Source: Rhynchopus sp. YZ270_cl-10
Taxonomy: Eukaryota; Euglenozoa; Diplonemea; Diplonemida; Diplonemidae
Length of the DNA stretch: 64,000 bases
Reading direction: 5' to 3'
Assembly (NCBI GenBank): GCA_964035575.1
Contig: OZ037907.1
Location: 558,001-622,000 of the forward strand
A model generated the notes under the pieces. The model was not told where the DNA came from. It was given only the letters and a program-made list of their open reading frames with translations, and did not search any database. Made by a program: the position numbers and the translations under genes. Shown one piece after another: positions 1 to 9,189 of the stretch. Every line of letters begins with the position of its first letter. The stretch's first letter is position 1.

Positions 1-2
1 AG

Positions 3-653
3 CGCCGCAATCCCCACGAGCCTGTTTCGGAAGGAGGAGATGCCCCCAACCTGGCGTTCCTTGCTGGTAGCGCCGCAAGCGCAGTGGGGCTAGACGACAG
101 CACATCTCGTGCTGTCGCAAATGAGGTCAGCGCTGCAAGCAGCACGCGAGCGGGAAAGGGGAAGTCTTTTTCCCTCGAGGAGCGGCGGCAGATCGGACAA
201 GCCTGCCGGGACAGGGCTGGCGACCTGAACAGGACGCTGGCTTACTGGAACGACCCCCGCGCAGACCCCCCACGACGCGTCCTGGTGAAAGGAACCCTGA
301 GCCGCCTGTTCAAGAAGTTCAGGGAGGAGGAGGCACTGAAGCTGCGGAACTCCCTTAACGGAGTCGACATGCCTGCCCCGACGGAGCCGAATCGCGGCCG
401 ACCGAGCGTGCTGTCTCCCGAAGAGAGTGCAACGGTGATGCACTTGTTGCGCATAATCCGCGCCAGCGGTGGAACTGTCACATCCGTTGTGGGAAGTGCA
501 ACTGCGCGGGCACTTGTGAAGGAGTCGTCTACTCCTCAAAGGCTGGATGACTCCTCCTCGCTCGGACCGGACTGGGCACGGAAGTACCTCGGCAGGCACG
601 GCTGGGCGTTGAGGTCCTCGACAACGTCATTTGTCGTGCCCTCGGAGGTATGA
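3..653 (+). pseudogene. N-terminal part of a pogo/CENP-B-like DDE transposase, cut by the window edge
   Basis: The reading frame is open from the window edge (frame starting at base 3) to a TGA at 651-653; the first in-frame start-like codon at 84 is GTG, so the true start lies outside the window. The product is basic and helix-rich. It shows GRPSVLSPEES followed by a helix with GGTV, then GPDWARKYLGRHGW and RSSTT. This layout is typical of the N-terminal DNA-binding half of CENP-B/pogo-type transposases, in which a helix-turn-helix ends in a W-x(4)-L-x(2)-H/M-G-W segment. The DDE catalytic half is absent: the frame stops and short repeats follow. A GAG|GTATGA at the end could be a splice donor, but no downstream exon was found. 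Most likely a truncated DNA-transposon copy. Family assignment is from pattern only. Confidence 0.5.
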
Positions 654-733
654 TTTTTGATACCTCCAAGGGGTTGAACAATAAATTTTGGCTCGCACCA
701 GCAAAAATCCCTAAGACAAAAATAAACCCCAAA

Positions 734-812
734 AAAATGTTGTAACGGAATAATGTTGTAACGCTGGGCCATTTTTTCCAGCGTTACAACATTATTCCGT
801 TGCAACATTTTT
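734..812. repeat. Short near-perfect palindrome (foldback MITE-like)
   Basis: Two arms of about 35 bp, reading AATGTTGTAACGGAATAATG and onward, are repeated inverted around a 9-10-bp spacer (GGCCATTTTTT region). A diverged relative with the same TAATAATGTTAGAAC style of arm lies at 17815-17880. Confidence 0.75.
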
Positions 813-822
813 CCGTCTACGG

Positions 823-1047
823 TATCTGAGTTTAAGCTAGTCTGATAAAGAAAGAAACGAAATCAGAAAAAGAATTTTTCGTTGATCGCACCGGATTTTT
901 GTGGAGTGTGTAGGGACAAAATCAAAAAACTTTTCTGTGAATAAGTTGTGTCGTGTTTACATCGCTCACACCAAAAAATTCGGGCACAACTCAGATATGT
1001 TTTCATTTCCTCCCCTACAACCTTTGCAAGGCAGTTGTCACAAAAGA
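823..1047 (+). repeat. Dispersed repeat R1, copy 1
   Basis: Nearly identical to 59993-60237. The shared block starts TATCTGAGTTTAAGCTAG and ends GGCAGTTGTCACAAAA. Copy 2 has a 20-odd-base insertion and continues into a pure A run, which suggests a poly(A)-tailed retroposed unit on this strand. No protein is encoded. Confidence 0.8.
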
Positions 1048-1145
1048 AAATCTAACTTTTATCTTTTCTATTTCGAACCTATCATTATGTTTTGTACAGA
1101 AATTATTTGTGGGGGGGAAAGGGGGAAAAGAAAAAAAGAAAAAAA

Positions 1146-1198
1146 ACGTTTATAAGATGACCCTAAGCCTCTCAGGCTTAGGGTCATCTTATAAAAAC
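1146..1198. repeat. Hairpin family A member, perfect palindrome form
   Basis: TTTATAAGATGACCCTAAGC is followed after a three-base loop by its inverse complement. Other members (for example 39106, 40500, 42440, 44045) share the left half but have a shortened right half, GCTTAGTCACCTT. Confidence 0.75.
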
Positions 1199-1229
1199 TT
1201 TTGGGTGTGAATCCATACAAGCATAACGG

Positions 1230-1446
1230 CCGCCATGGTAGTTTTAAAAGAGATAGTAACTCTCATAGGTAAAAGGAAAAAGGTTTTTTTTTTTCGTTGG
1301 TTCCTCAATTACCCGGAGGAGGGGGTGATTGGCGACGGTATTGGAGATACTATTTCTCCTTTTAAGCTACGCTTTGTAGGTAAATTTAGAAGAAAAAAAT
1401 GCTCAATCCACTCCCGTCGTGACTGTGGGGGGGGGGGGGGGGGGTA
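1230..1446 (+). repeat. Dispersed repeat R2 with terminal G run
   Basis: The block containing CCTCAATTACCC, GGGTGATTGG, ACTATTTCTCC and AAGCTACGCTTTGTAGG recurs at 40598-40685 in the same orientation and at 22018-22150 inverted. It contains two small stems. A run of about 20 G follows at 1427-1446. From 1447 to 1620 I see only A/T-rich sequence. Confidence 0.65.
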
Positions 1447-1622
1447 GGGGGGGTCACATCCCATGTTAAAAGTGAGGACACCGACCAAAAAAATTTTTTT
1501 TTGAGAAAAAAATAGACATCACCCTGAAAAACCAGAAAATATGGTCCCCAGGTGACCTACAATTCAATTCCGCCTGGTTTTGGACACTTCTGAGCACTTG
1601 TGGGGGTCTAATTCGAATTTTT

Positions 1623-1682
1623 CAAAATATATCCGTTTCGCTTGATCAGATCTCGACCGTTTGTTGCATTGCACGCTTCCAC
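1623..1682 (+). repeat. 60-bp direct repeat, left copy
   Basis: Identical over 60 bases to 3607-3666, starting CAAAATATATCCGTTTCGC and ending GCACGCTTCCAC. The two copies bracket the Crypton element plus a 216-bp poly(A)-tailed module. Confidence 0.9.
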
Positions 1683-1711
1683 CTGCCGACACTCTTTTTT
1701 TTTTTATATCA

Positions 1712-3186
1712 CATGTGAAAATGACTTTTTGCTGGGATCCTTCACAAACGGGGCGTGAAATAAAGTGAGCTTTTTTTCACGCTTGCTCTTAGTAATTTCG
1801 CTGGAGGCGTGAAAAAAAGTTTCACTGGCGTGAAAAAAAGTTTCACTGTTTTCTGTCAGTCACAAAACCACACACTCCACCCTACAAATCATGCCAAGGA
1901 CCAAGAAGAAGGAGGCTATGGAGGATCTGTATGAGACCGAGCTTCTGGCAGGGTTGAAGTCAAGCACTGCATACAAAACGGAGTGGAATAAGTTTTTACA
2001 ACACAATAAAATCACGGGGCGGAAGCAGCCAAGAGAAGAACATGTGGTCTCTTACTTGACACACCTGCGCGAAGAACGCAGCTACAAAGCCAGCTCATTA
2101 TGGTCGTGCTACTCTAAGCTCAACTTTATGTTCAAGACGGAGTTCGACTTTTCACTAAAGGAGTACCACCGCATCGGGCTGTTGCTGAAGACCTGGGGAA
2201 GTGACGAATCGACGAAGAAGAGCAAGACGTTTTCGAAGGGAGAAGTGGAGATGTTTCTCAAGATGAGCGAGTTGAGCGACTGCTACTGGTGTGTCCGCAA
2301 GGCTTACGTCGCGGTGTGTTTTCTGTCGGGAATGAGATGCACAGAAGCACTGATGCTTGAGATGACAAATTATCAGGAATCACCAGTGGGATACCTCTTC
2401 ACGTACCAGCACTGTGCTAAGGTGAAAAAGGCCGACATGGAGCGTGGGAGGTTTGTGGTACCAAGAGACAGCATCTACTTTTGTGTGGTGGAGGAGTACC
2501 TGAACCGGCGCTCACCAGTTTCACAGGAGGGTCGCTTCTTCATCACTGGAACTAAGACGACAGCTGACAGAACTACTACTGGGACCTTTCGTGTGCAACC
2601 TCTTGGCATCAACAAAATGTACGGCATACCTGCAGAAGTCGCGAGGGTGCTTGCGCTGGACGGTTCGTACACTGGGCACAGCTTCCGCAGGTCTTCTGCG
2701 ACTCAAGCCGCTGAGGCAGGAGCATCTATTGTACAGATGCAACGCCACTATGGGTGGGTCAGTCAGGCAATGCCACAAAGGTACACCGAAGTCACACAGG
2801 CCGGTCAAGTTGCGATGTCACAGCTGTTGACACAGAACAACAGTCCCCCAACTCAGACGCCACAAGAAGTCAAGATTAACATCAATGTGCAACAGAACAA
2901 ACCATGATCATGAGTGCAAAAAAAAAAACCCCCCTTCTGTGATGCTCTATACACCTGCCCCCCCCCTACAGGCGAGATGAGTGGTGACATCTTGTAATTA
3001 GTACCAGTCATAGGAGGCATATATCAAAAAAAGTAACCCCTTCCCTGCTTTTGATTGATGTTCACATGTTCCCCTACTCTCATTCACACTCTCACTTACA
3101 GGTACCCACATTTTGTTCATAAAATCACTCTATTTTACGTCTCGTTTGTGAAGGATCCCAGCAAAAATATCATTTTCACTTGTAAA
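1712..3186 (+). mobile_element. Crypton-type YR DNA transposon with inverted repeats
   Basis: A single tyrosine-recombinase gene (1891-2907) lies between inverted repeats: 1712-1753 (TGAAAATGACTTTTTGCTGG and GATCCTTCACAAACG) and its complement at about 3139-3186. Additional GCGTGAAA and GAAATAAAGTG motifs are scattered outside the gene on both sides (1754-1850 and 3205-3355). Cryptons as described generally lack terminal inverted repeats, so the repeats may be recombinase-binding sites rather than true termini. Exact ends are not defined; 2908-3138 holds no gene. Confidence 0.6.
1891..2907 (+). CDS. Crypton-like tyrosine recombinase
   Basis: A 338-residue uninterrupted protein beginning at ATG 1891. 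The C-terminal half carries the tyrosine-recombinase signature in order: arginine I in SGMRCTEALMLEM (about residues 147-159), the H-x-x-R box in TGHSFRRSSATQA (about 261-273), then HYGWVSQAMPQRYTE supplying the second His/Trp position and the nucleophilic Tyr. The N-terminal half (KTEWNKFLQ, and YLTHLREER followed by helices) resembles a SAM-like core-binding domain. The protein would cut and rejoin DNA through a 3'-phosphotyrosine link, allowing cut-and-paste movement without a DDE nuclease. No reverse transcriptase is fused to it, and it lies on the opposite strand from the nearby YR retrotransposon, so a Crypton is preferred over a DIRS fragment. The frame is intact, so the copy may be young. 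Confidence 0.8.
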   Translation: MPRTKKKEAMEDLYETELLAGLKSSTAYKTEWNKFLQHNKITGRKQPREEHVVSYLTHLREERSYKASSLWSCYSKLNFMFKTEFDFSLKEYHRIGLLLKTWGSDESTKKSKTFSKGEVEMFLKMSELSDCYWCVRKAYVAVCFLSGMRCTEALMLEMTNYQESPVGYLFTYQHCAKVKKADMERGRFVVPRDSIYFCVVEEYLNRRSPVSQEGRFFITGTKTTADRTTTGTFRVQPLGINKMYGIPAEVARVLALDGSYTGHSFRRSSATQAAEAGASIVQMQRHYGWVSQAMPQRYTEVTQAGQVAMSQLLTQNNSPPTQTPQEVKININVQQNKP

Positions 3187-3359
3187 ACAAAACTACGTAT
3201 TAGTTTGAAATAAAGTGCGTTTTTTCACTTCCACGTATTTTGTCTCACTCGTGCTCTATTATTGCCCTCGCCTGCGGCTCGGGCAATAAACTCTCACTCG
3301 TGAGCCAAAATTACGTGGGCGTGAAAAAAAGTGCACTTTATTTCACGCTAATAATTAGT

Positions 3360-3391
<32 letters not shown>

Positions 3392-3392
<1 letters not shown>

Positions 3393-3607
3393 AAAAAATT
3401 GATTGTTTCCAGCACACGCGGACTGTGTCAGTGTGTGATGGTATATGATTATTGCCTGAAGTACAGAAAATGGGAGTGTCGGTGGCGGAGCACAAAAGAG
3501 GTAAAATGAGAAACATATCGGGTGGGGTCTCTGATCTAATCTGTGCGACGAATATATTTCCCCTAACACGCCATGTTTGGCCAGGGCCTCTCCAGCGCGT
3601 CAGTTGC
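3392..3607 (-). repeat. 216-bp poly(A)-tailed module, left copy
   Basis: Identical base for base to 7755-7970 as far as I can read. On the minus strand it begins GCAACTGACGCGCTGGAG and ends CAATTTTTTC, followed by about 30 A (T run 3362-3391). It sits directly downstream of the RT gene, separated by a 60-bp repeat. Confidence 0.85.
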
Positions 3608-3666
3608 AAAATATATCCGTTTCGCTTGATCAGATCTCGACCGTTTGTTGCATTGCACGCTTCCAC
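3607..3666 (+). repeat. 60-bp direct repeat, right copy
   Basis: Second copy of the block at 1623-1682, lying between the 216-bp module and the C-terminal end of the RT gene. Confidence 0.9.
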
Positions 3667-3721
3667 TCAGGACCCTAAGGACCCTCGGATCGAAGGGACG
3701 CCGCGCGAACGATGAATGGGA

Positions 3722-5425
3722 TTACGCTCCGCTGCTAAACCGGTAGTGTGATCGGGTAGTCTGCCACCACGCCTCTCGTGTACTTGTCTGCTTTTGCTCC
3801 AACGTCGGTACCCATTCACATGCGACTTGGATGCGGGCGCCGGCCGCTAGGGTGAAAAGTTCGGCGATCACGAAATTTGAGCGGTAGTCTGAAGAGTGGC
3901 CCCTCTGGAGGCTGTGTACAGCCGGGAGGTTGTCGACCATCAGCCTGAGTCGCGTAGTATGTACCGATCTTGCCGCAAGTGCTACGGCCTGCTTTGCCGC
4001 GTAAAGTTCCTTCCTGTATATATGCCAGTGTTCCTGCTCGTTAGAGAAATCCGCCTGTGACACCTGCTGCGGTTCTGACTCAAGGATCGCCGCCCACGCC
4101 TTCGAGGAAGCATCGGACCATGCTGTGATAGATGATGTTGGTCCCCGTTCAATCCATGGATTTTCCTTAATACGTATCGTCCTCTCCTTTACTTCCTTCA
4201 CCACCGAAGGGCGCACTGCTGTAGGCGTGTCCCATGCAGCCGTGTTGTATAAGTCTCGAGCGATGTCTCTCATGAAGCTCAGTGTCGCGGGTAGGAAACA
4301 TAGAAAAGAGTTTGTAATATATGAGTGCCACACCATGCCCCCGACCACCTTGTAGATTTCCCTAGGGGTTGCCATCCCTCCGGTTACCTTCGCGTGTGCA
4401 CTATTCGCTAAAAATTTCTTAATCCACTCCGGGTCTGAACGATAAATATGGTGTCTGAGGTCGAAAGAGACGCCGAAAGTTTCAAAAAGTTGTGTGGGTA
4501 CCCCGTAGCCTTTCTCGTCCAAAGTCATCTTCGCGTCCACAGCGTTGCATCGGGAGAGGAATTTTTGAAACTGCTTGGTCGCCTCATCCTCCGTGTCTGC
4601 GGTGACAATGAAGTTGTCAACCCACGTGACGCCCTCTGACGGTGGCAACAGTACTCTCGCCGCTCGGTTCGCAATGCACGGGGCGAACTTCCACCCCATG
4701 CACAGAGCTTTTAGTCTTGTGGTCACGAACTCTCCTCGCTGTGGTGCTACTTTTACCCCGAAGAAGTCCCTGATGTCTGGGTGCACCGGAAACTGGTAAA
4801 ACCAGCTCTTCCCGTCTGTATTCACCACCCAGTTGGCTTGTAGAATTTGATGTATCACCTGGGGCATTCGCGGGAGCCACATGTCCGGTGGGTGCCGCAT
4901 GCAGTCGTTTAGCTTTCTGCCATCCAGAACAAACCTTCTCCCTCCCGACTTCTTCTCCACTGTGAATCCGTGCAGTACGACGGTGGGTTCCTGATCCACT
5001 TCCTCCAACACGTTATAGTCCTTCAGCGCTTTTAGGTGGTGCATGAGATTTCGTGAGATCTTTTTCCGGAAATGTGTGTCGTATCTTACGTTCTCTAGAG
5101 CCCCTTCCAGGAACTGCGTGTAAAAGCTTTTTGGATCTGTGATCAGATCAATCACTCCCTGCAGTTCACCTGTCACGTCCAACTCCTGCAGCTTTCGCAT
5201 GTCCATGAAACCGGCGCATATTGGCGCGATGTAGTCGTCTTCTGGAATACCGCGCACACGGGGTGGTCTGCACAGCTTTCCATTCACCGACACTGCGAGG
5301 ACATCGTTGTATAGCGCCTCCAAACCCGGCCCCATGTCTTTTTCGTCCTCTGGATTGTAGCGTGTCTTTTCCCCTGGGATCCATGGTACGCCAGGTATCT
5401 TCCCCTGGAGCAAGTACTTCACATG
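3722..5425 (-). CDS. Reverse transcriptase and RNase H part of the YR retrotransposon
   Basis: The recognisable RT part of a longer open frame. Fingers/palm motifs occur around NTDGKSWFYQFPVHP and GWKFAPCIANRA, followed by a palm strand with WVDNF. A ribonuclease H domain with SDASSKAWAAI and ELYAAKQAVALAARS follows to the C terminus. The stretch of the same open frame upstream of about 5425 overlaps the recombinase gene in another frame and has no clear homology of its own. The enzyme would copy the element RNA into DNA. Confidence 0.75.
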   Translation of the reverse strand, partial: HVKYLLQGKIPGVPWIPGEKTRYNPEDEKDMGPGLEALYNDVLAVSVNGKLCRPPRVRGIPEDDYIAPICAGFMDMRKLQELDVTGELQGVIDLITDPKSFYTQFLEGALENVRYDTHFRKKISRNLMHHLKALKDYNVLEEVDQEPTVVLHGFTVEKKSGGRRFVLDGRKLNDCMRHPPDMWLPRMPQVIHQILQANWVVNTDGKSWFYQFPVHPDIRDFFGVKVAPQRGEFVTTRLKALCMGWKFAPCIANRAARVLLPPSEGVTWVDNFIVTADTEDEATKQFQKFLSRCNAVDAKMTLDEKGYGVPTQLFETFGVSFDLRHHIYRSDPEWIKKFLANSAHAKVTGGMATPREIYKVVGGMVWHSYITNSFLCFLPATLSFMRDIARDLYNTAAWDTPTAVRPSVVKEVKERTIRIKENPWIERGPTSSITAWSDASSKAWAAILESEPQQVSQADFSNEQEHWHIYRKELYAAKQAVALAARSVHTTRLRLMVDNLPAVHSLQRGHSSDYRSNFVIAELFTLAAGARIQVACEWVPTLEQKQTSTREAWWQTTRSHYRFSSGA

Positions 5426-6369
5426 GCTGCCTGCAGCTGCTGCGACATGGTTGCCGTCACGTCCACCCTCTGTAGTCCCGCTTCTGCGACGTATCGGATC
5501 AGAGACTCCGTTGTTTGGTGGCGGGTGAGGAGGCATATTTCGTCGAGGGGCACCTTCTGTTTCAGGAGGAACTGCGCAGCCCCTCTTCTCAGTGAGTGCG
5601 ACGACAGCTCCCTGTTGACTCTCTGTAGTGCGGCTCCGAGTTGGTGCGATGTTATCCCTGGTGGGAAAACCAAACCTTGCTGATCGCGGACAGCTTGCAG
5701 TCGTTGTACTAAAATTTCCTGCGCTGTTTTTGTGAGATGGTGGCCCGTGAAGCGTCCCAGCTGGAAAGGATCTCCTTTGGTCTCCCTCCAATGCACTGCC
5801 ACCACTCCGTCTGGTCTGATGGTGATCTCCTGCTTCTTGAGTCGCAGCACGTCCGACGCCCTCCCCGCCGTCACCCAACACATAGCCAGTGCTAAACGTA
5901 TCAACGGCTTCTTCTCCAGCTCGATCGCCGATGCGACTTCGGAGGGACGTGCTGGCTTGGCCTGCTTGCCCGGCATCAGTGCTCCCATCCTTCGCAGACT
6001 CCGACGATAATCCTGCACCATTTGGGACTCCGCCAGGCGTGCGTCCCCTGTCCGCCGTAACGCCGCCGCCACGTCCATCGTATATTGCAGCGCCGAACTC
6101 TCCGTGACTCCGTCTAAAGACCTTTTCTTTTCCACCCAATATATGAGCGCCACTTCGTGTGAGATTGTGCATGTGTGTTTCTCCTCCCAAGCGTTTTTGA
6201 ATTCGAAGTATCGCCGACACGTGCTTTGGAGGCTCTTCCAGGAGGACTCCGCTAAGCATCGGGCGAGGGTTGTCTGAGTCGATTGAATTATTGTATTTTC
6301 CTGTTTGTTTGTGAGGGGGGTCTCGTGTTGTCGTTTTCTGCCTCTTTCGCTGGGGGGAGGAAAGAGCAT
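5419..6369 (-). CDS. Tyrosine recombinase part of the YR retrotransposon
   Basis: A 316-residue frame. It shows the arginine I region (CWVTAGRASDVLRLKK), an H-x-x-R box in SSHSLRRGAAQFLL and a C-terminal H...Y segment in TRHQTTESLIRYV, the tyrosine-recombinase signature. In DIRS-superfamily elements this enzyme inserts a circular DNA copy and replaces a DDE integrase. It lies just downstream of the Gag-like gene and upstream of RT. Confidence 0.8.
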   Translation of the reverse strand: MLFPPPSERGRKRQHETPLTNKQENTIIQSTQTTLARCLAESSWKSLQSTCRRYFEFKNAWEEKHTCTISHEVALIYWVEKKRSLDGVTESSALQYTMDVAAALRRTGDARLAESQMVQDYRRSLRRMGALMPGKQAKPARPSEVASAIELEKKPLIRLALAMCWVTAGRASDVLRLKKQEITIRPDGVVAVHWRETKGDPFQLGRFTGHHLTKTAQEILVQRLQAVRDQQGLVFPPGITSHQLGAALQRVNRELSSHSLRRGAAQFLLKQKVPLDEICLLTRHQTTESLIRYVAEAGLQRVDVTATMSQQLQAAM

Positions 6370-6384
6370 CTGCGCGTAGGGCAG

Positions 6385-7431
6385 TCAGTTCTTCCCCCCG
6401 CGTCCCCCCTTTCCCTGGTTCTCGGTGCGTCGGTCGCTGGTACGGTCGTAGTCCCTCTTCCTGTCGTTTTGGTTTGTGTCCCCTCGGTAACCCCCCGTGG
6501 TGCCTCGGTCGTTGTTTCGGTTGTACTCCTTCTTTTTATTCTTCCCCGCCTCTACCAGCTGCTCCAACATACGCGTCTGCAGCTGCACGGTGAAAGCTTC
6601 GGGGAGATAGCCGTTTGCCCTCTTCTCGTACGTCAGACGGATGTTCCTGCCGTATATGCCCAGATGGGTGGAGGCGGACATGGTCACCACTACCCTGTGC
6701 AACACCGCCATCGTCCCCCCGTTGTCTGCTGGGTTTGGTTTTAAAGCGTTTAGAGTGGTGTCGAGGAAATCGAAATTGCGTCTCATCTCTACCTCGTGCT
6801 CGCGGGCCACATCAAGGTTTGCAGGAAGTGCGTATTCTTTGAATACTTTGCTGACTTCCGTCCTGATCAGTGTCTTCACCTGGGGTACGTGTACGTTTTT
6901 CCATGTCCCGACCACCTCTGCATGGAAACCCTGGGGTAGTGCGAGGTTTCGCTGTTCCTCCAACGCCGTCATCCTGCCGTTCAACGCAACCATCTGGTCC
7001 CTCATCTGCATCAGGATCACCATCATGTCCTGCTGTTGTGGTGCGTTCTGTGGTTGTTGCTGCTGTTGTGCTGCGTTCTGCTGTGCTGGGATATCCGGTG
7101 CCGGGTCAGAAGCGTTGCTCACGGCGTCGTCCAGTGGGATCGCGAAAGCGCGTATCCACTCACACACTGGACACGACCACCCCAACTCCAGAATGCCATC
7201 CGTGAACTCCGTGCGTGTTTGGCCCTGCGGGAGTACGTTGCGGATGCATGTCACCGTAGTTCGGTGGCCGCAGCGCCAGCAGTTTGCGCCTCCTCCGTGC
7301 ACCGTGGCGCAGCTCGGGAACACGCATCCCGCCGCCGCCTCTGCCGGCTGCCCCTCTGCTCTGCCCACCTCCACCTGCGCCCACTCAACGTCGTGCGCGT
7401 TGGCGGGGAAGTCGTCCCGGGTAAGGGCCAT
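6385..7431 (-). CDS. Gag-like protein of the YR retrotransposon
   Basis: A 348-residue protein upstream of the recombinase gene in element orientation. A small Cys-rich N-terminal cluster (CVFPSC, CWRCGH, CPVC spacing) suggests a zinc-binding fold. A Gln-rich linker, a helical region (QMRDQMVALNGRMTALEEQ) and a basic Arg/Asn/Gly-rich tail (RGGKN end) follow. This arrangement and position fit a nucleic-acid-binding Gag protein. No capsid fold can be shown by eye. Confidence 0.6.
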   Translation of the reverse strand: MALTRDDFPANAHDVEWAQVEVGRAEGQPAEAAAGCVFPSCATVHGGGANCWRCGHRTTVTCIRNVLPQGQTRTEFTDGILELGWSCPVCEWIRAFAIPLDDAVSNASDPAPDIPAQQNAAQQQQQPQNAPQQQDMMVILMQMRDQMVALNGRMTALEEQRNLALPQGFHAEVVGTWKNVHVPQVKTLIRTEVSKVFKEYALPANLDVAREHEVEMRRNFDFLDTTLNALKPNPADNGGTMAVLHRVVVTMSASTHLGIYGRNIRLTYEKRANGYLPEAFTVQLQTRMLEQLVEAGKNKKKEYNRNNDRGTTGGYRGDTNQNDRKRDYDRTSDRRTENQGKGGRGGKN

Positions 7432-7475
7432 GTTGACGGTTTGAAAAAAGGGCTCGTGGTCCCTGGCTCCTCTCT

Positions 7476-7675
7476 GGGCTCGTAGTCCCTGCTTTTGCTT
7501 TTTACTTCTGTATCCTTTTAGAGTATGGCTCGTAGTCCCTGCTTTTGCTTTTTACTTCTGTATCCTTTTAGAGTATGGCTCGTAGTCCCTGCTTTTGCTT
7601 TTTACTTCTGTATCCTTTTAGAGTATGGCTCGTAGTCCCTGCTTTTGCTTTTTCTTCTGTATCTCCCCTGCTTTT
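7476..7675. repeat. 50-bp tandem repeat upstream of gag
   Basis: About four copies of a 50-bp unit containing CTCGTAGTCCCTGCTTTTGC and TTCTGTATCC, between the Gag start and a long T run (about 7702-7754). In element orientation this is the 5' untranslated region. Confidence 0.9.
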
Positions 7676-7699
7676 TCTGTTTCTGTATTGTTTCTGAAA

Positions 7700-7754
<55 letters not shown>

Positions 7755-7755
<1 letters not shown>

Positions 7756-7970
7756 AAAAAATTGATTGTTTCCAGCACACGCGGACTGTGTCAGTGTGTG
7801 ATGGTATATGATTATTGCCTGAAGTACAGAAAATGGGAGTGTCGGTGGCGGAGCACAAAAGAGGTAAAATGAGAAACATATCGGGTGGGGTCTCTGATCT
7901 AATCTGTGCGACGAATATATTTCCCCTAACACGCCATGTTTGGCCAGGGCCTCTCCAGCGCGTCAGTTGC
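7755..7970 (-). repeat. 216-bp poly(A)-tailed module, right copy
   Basis: Second copy of 3392-3607, here followed on the minus strand by a longer A run (over 50 bases). It begins at a 12-A stretch on the plus strand where the two copies diverge. Confidence 0.85.
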
Positions 7971-7982
7971 AAAAAAAAAAAA

Positions 7983-8763
7983 ACGGCCTGGGACAGGGTT
8001 TGTACTTTGGCACCTTTCAAATCGGGGTGCAATCAAAACCCATTAAAAACACCGTTGGGACGCATTGAGAGGGCGGGAAAAGTGCCGGGGGCACTGGATT
8101 GGCAGTTCTACGCCAAGTCCGCTCTAAAACCCTTGTGTAGACGCAGTGGAATGGCAGTAAAGGCAAAGCGCCGTATCCACTGTGGAGTGGGCCTGCTGAA
8201 GGTGTCCTCAGAGGCGATTCTGCAAGCCCTGGGGAGATTGGGTATAAGAAAACACGCGAAAAGGGGAGGAAAGTGACGTGTGTGGCATTGGGCCTCCCAC
8301 GCGTCCTCCTCGCGGGTCATTGCGTATTGCTTGTCGTCAAGCAGTCTGGCCTTGCCACATTGGAGCAGTGTGCCTAAGTTCCCAATACGGCGTTCCTTGC
8401 CCTTGTGAGCTTTGAGGACGCCCCGCTCTTGCCGCTATATTTTGTGGCGTGCCTGTCTGTCTTCACAAGGGATGTCTCTTTCCTCCCACAATAATCTGAG
8501 TGTGGGGTCTGAAGAAGATAAAGAAGACGAGACAGATGCGGGTCGGTGCTTTAGTCGAGTCTATGACTGGATATCCATTTACGTGTCTAGTACAGGGCTA
8601 TTGCAGACTGAACTGCAAAACCAAGGGGAGGAATTGGGCATTGCAATATCTGGAAAGTCATGCGAGGTGTTTTTTTTTCAAGGGAAGGTACCCTGAGGGA
8701 CCGGGTGAGGCAGTGACGGCAGATCTGCTCGATAATTTACACCTGACTAATTTTCCTCCCTAA
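7983..8763 (+). pseudogene. Degenerate coding-like stretch, family unknown
   Basis: Codon-like sequence runs through several frames without a long intact ORF: a basic segment ending near 8276 (with LKVSSEAILQALGRLGIRK), then VTCVALGLPRVLLAGH from 8273, and an acidic segment at 8503-8694 (EEDKEDETDAG, then VYDWISIYV). The frame changes and short pieces suggest a decayed gene or transposon fragment. I do not recognise the family. Confidence 0.25.
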
Positions 8764-9189
8764 ATCGATCACTCCCTGGCCTATTAATGGTGTGGGTACC
8801 TAAGCACGTGTATACATTGGTCACTACGACCCACAAAATACAGATGCCAGGTGACCGTCTTGTCTTGTTTTGACTGTATTCAAACGCAATTAAATGATAT
8901 TAGTCAAGATGTATCCTTTACTTCCTAAAATATGAGTCATGTACTGTTGCCATGGCCATATCTCGTTTATGTGCTAAAAAATAGGAATAAGCAAGGTACA
9001 GACCCTGTCCCACGACCCCTTTTTTTTTCGGAATTTTGATTTTCTGGTCACTTCTGGTCACTATTTTTGGTATTTTTGGGCCTCCAGGACGTTTTCTGGG
9101 GGGTCTTGGGTAGTGACTTGTGGGGTCGGACACTGCGCTGCGCGTAGAATTCAAAAATCCTGAAAAAGTGCATTGTCCTCCCCTTGTGA
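8764..9189. other. Intergenic, no gene seen
   Basis: Unique-looking A/T-rich DNA. No long ORF, hairpin or repeat seen; it ends at the C run that starts the next TIR element. Confidence 0.5.

Larger units (their letters stand above)
3362..7970 (-). mobile_element. YR (DIRS-superfamily) retrotransposon, VIPER-like gene order
   Basis: On the minus strand the order is Gag-like protein, tyrosine recombinase, then reverse transcriptase with RNase H. Among YR retroelements this order is that of VIPER; classical DIRS-1 places the recombinase at the other end. The three frames overlap or nearly abut and each looks open, so the copy looks whole in its coding part and is probably recent. A 216-bp sequence followed on the minus strand by a poly(A) run occurs at both sides (3392-3607 and 7755-7970). 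It could be the element's own terminal module or a separate poly(A)-tailed insertion on one side. Outer limits are therefore tentative. Confidence 0.7.
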
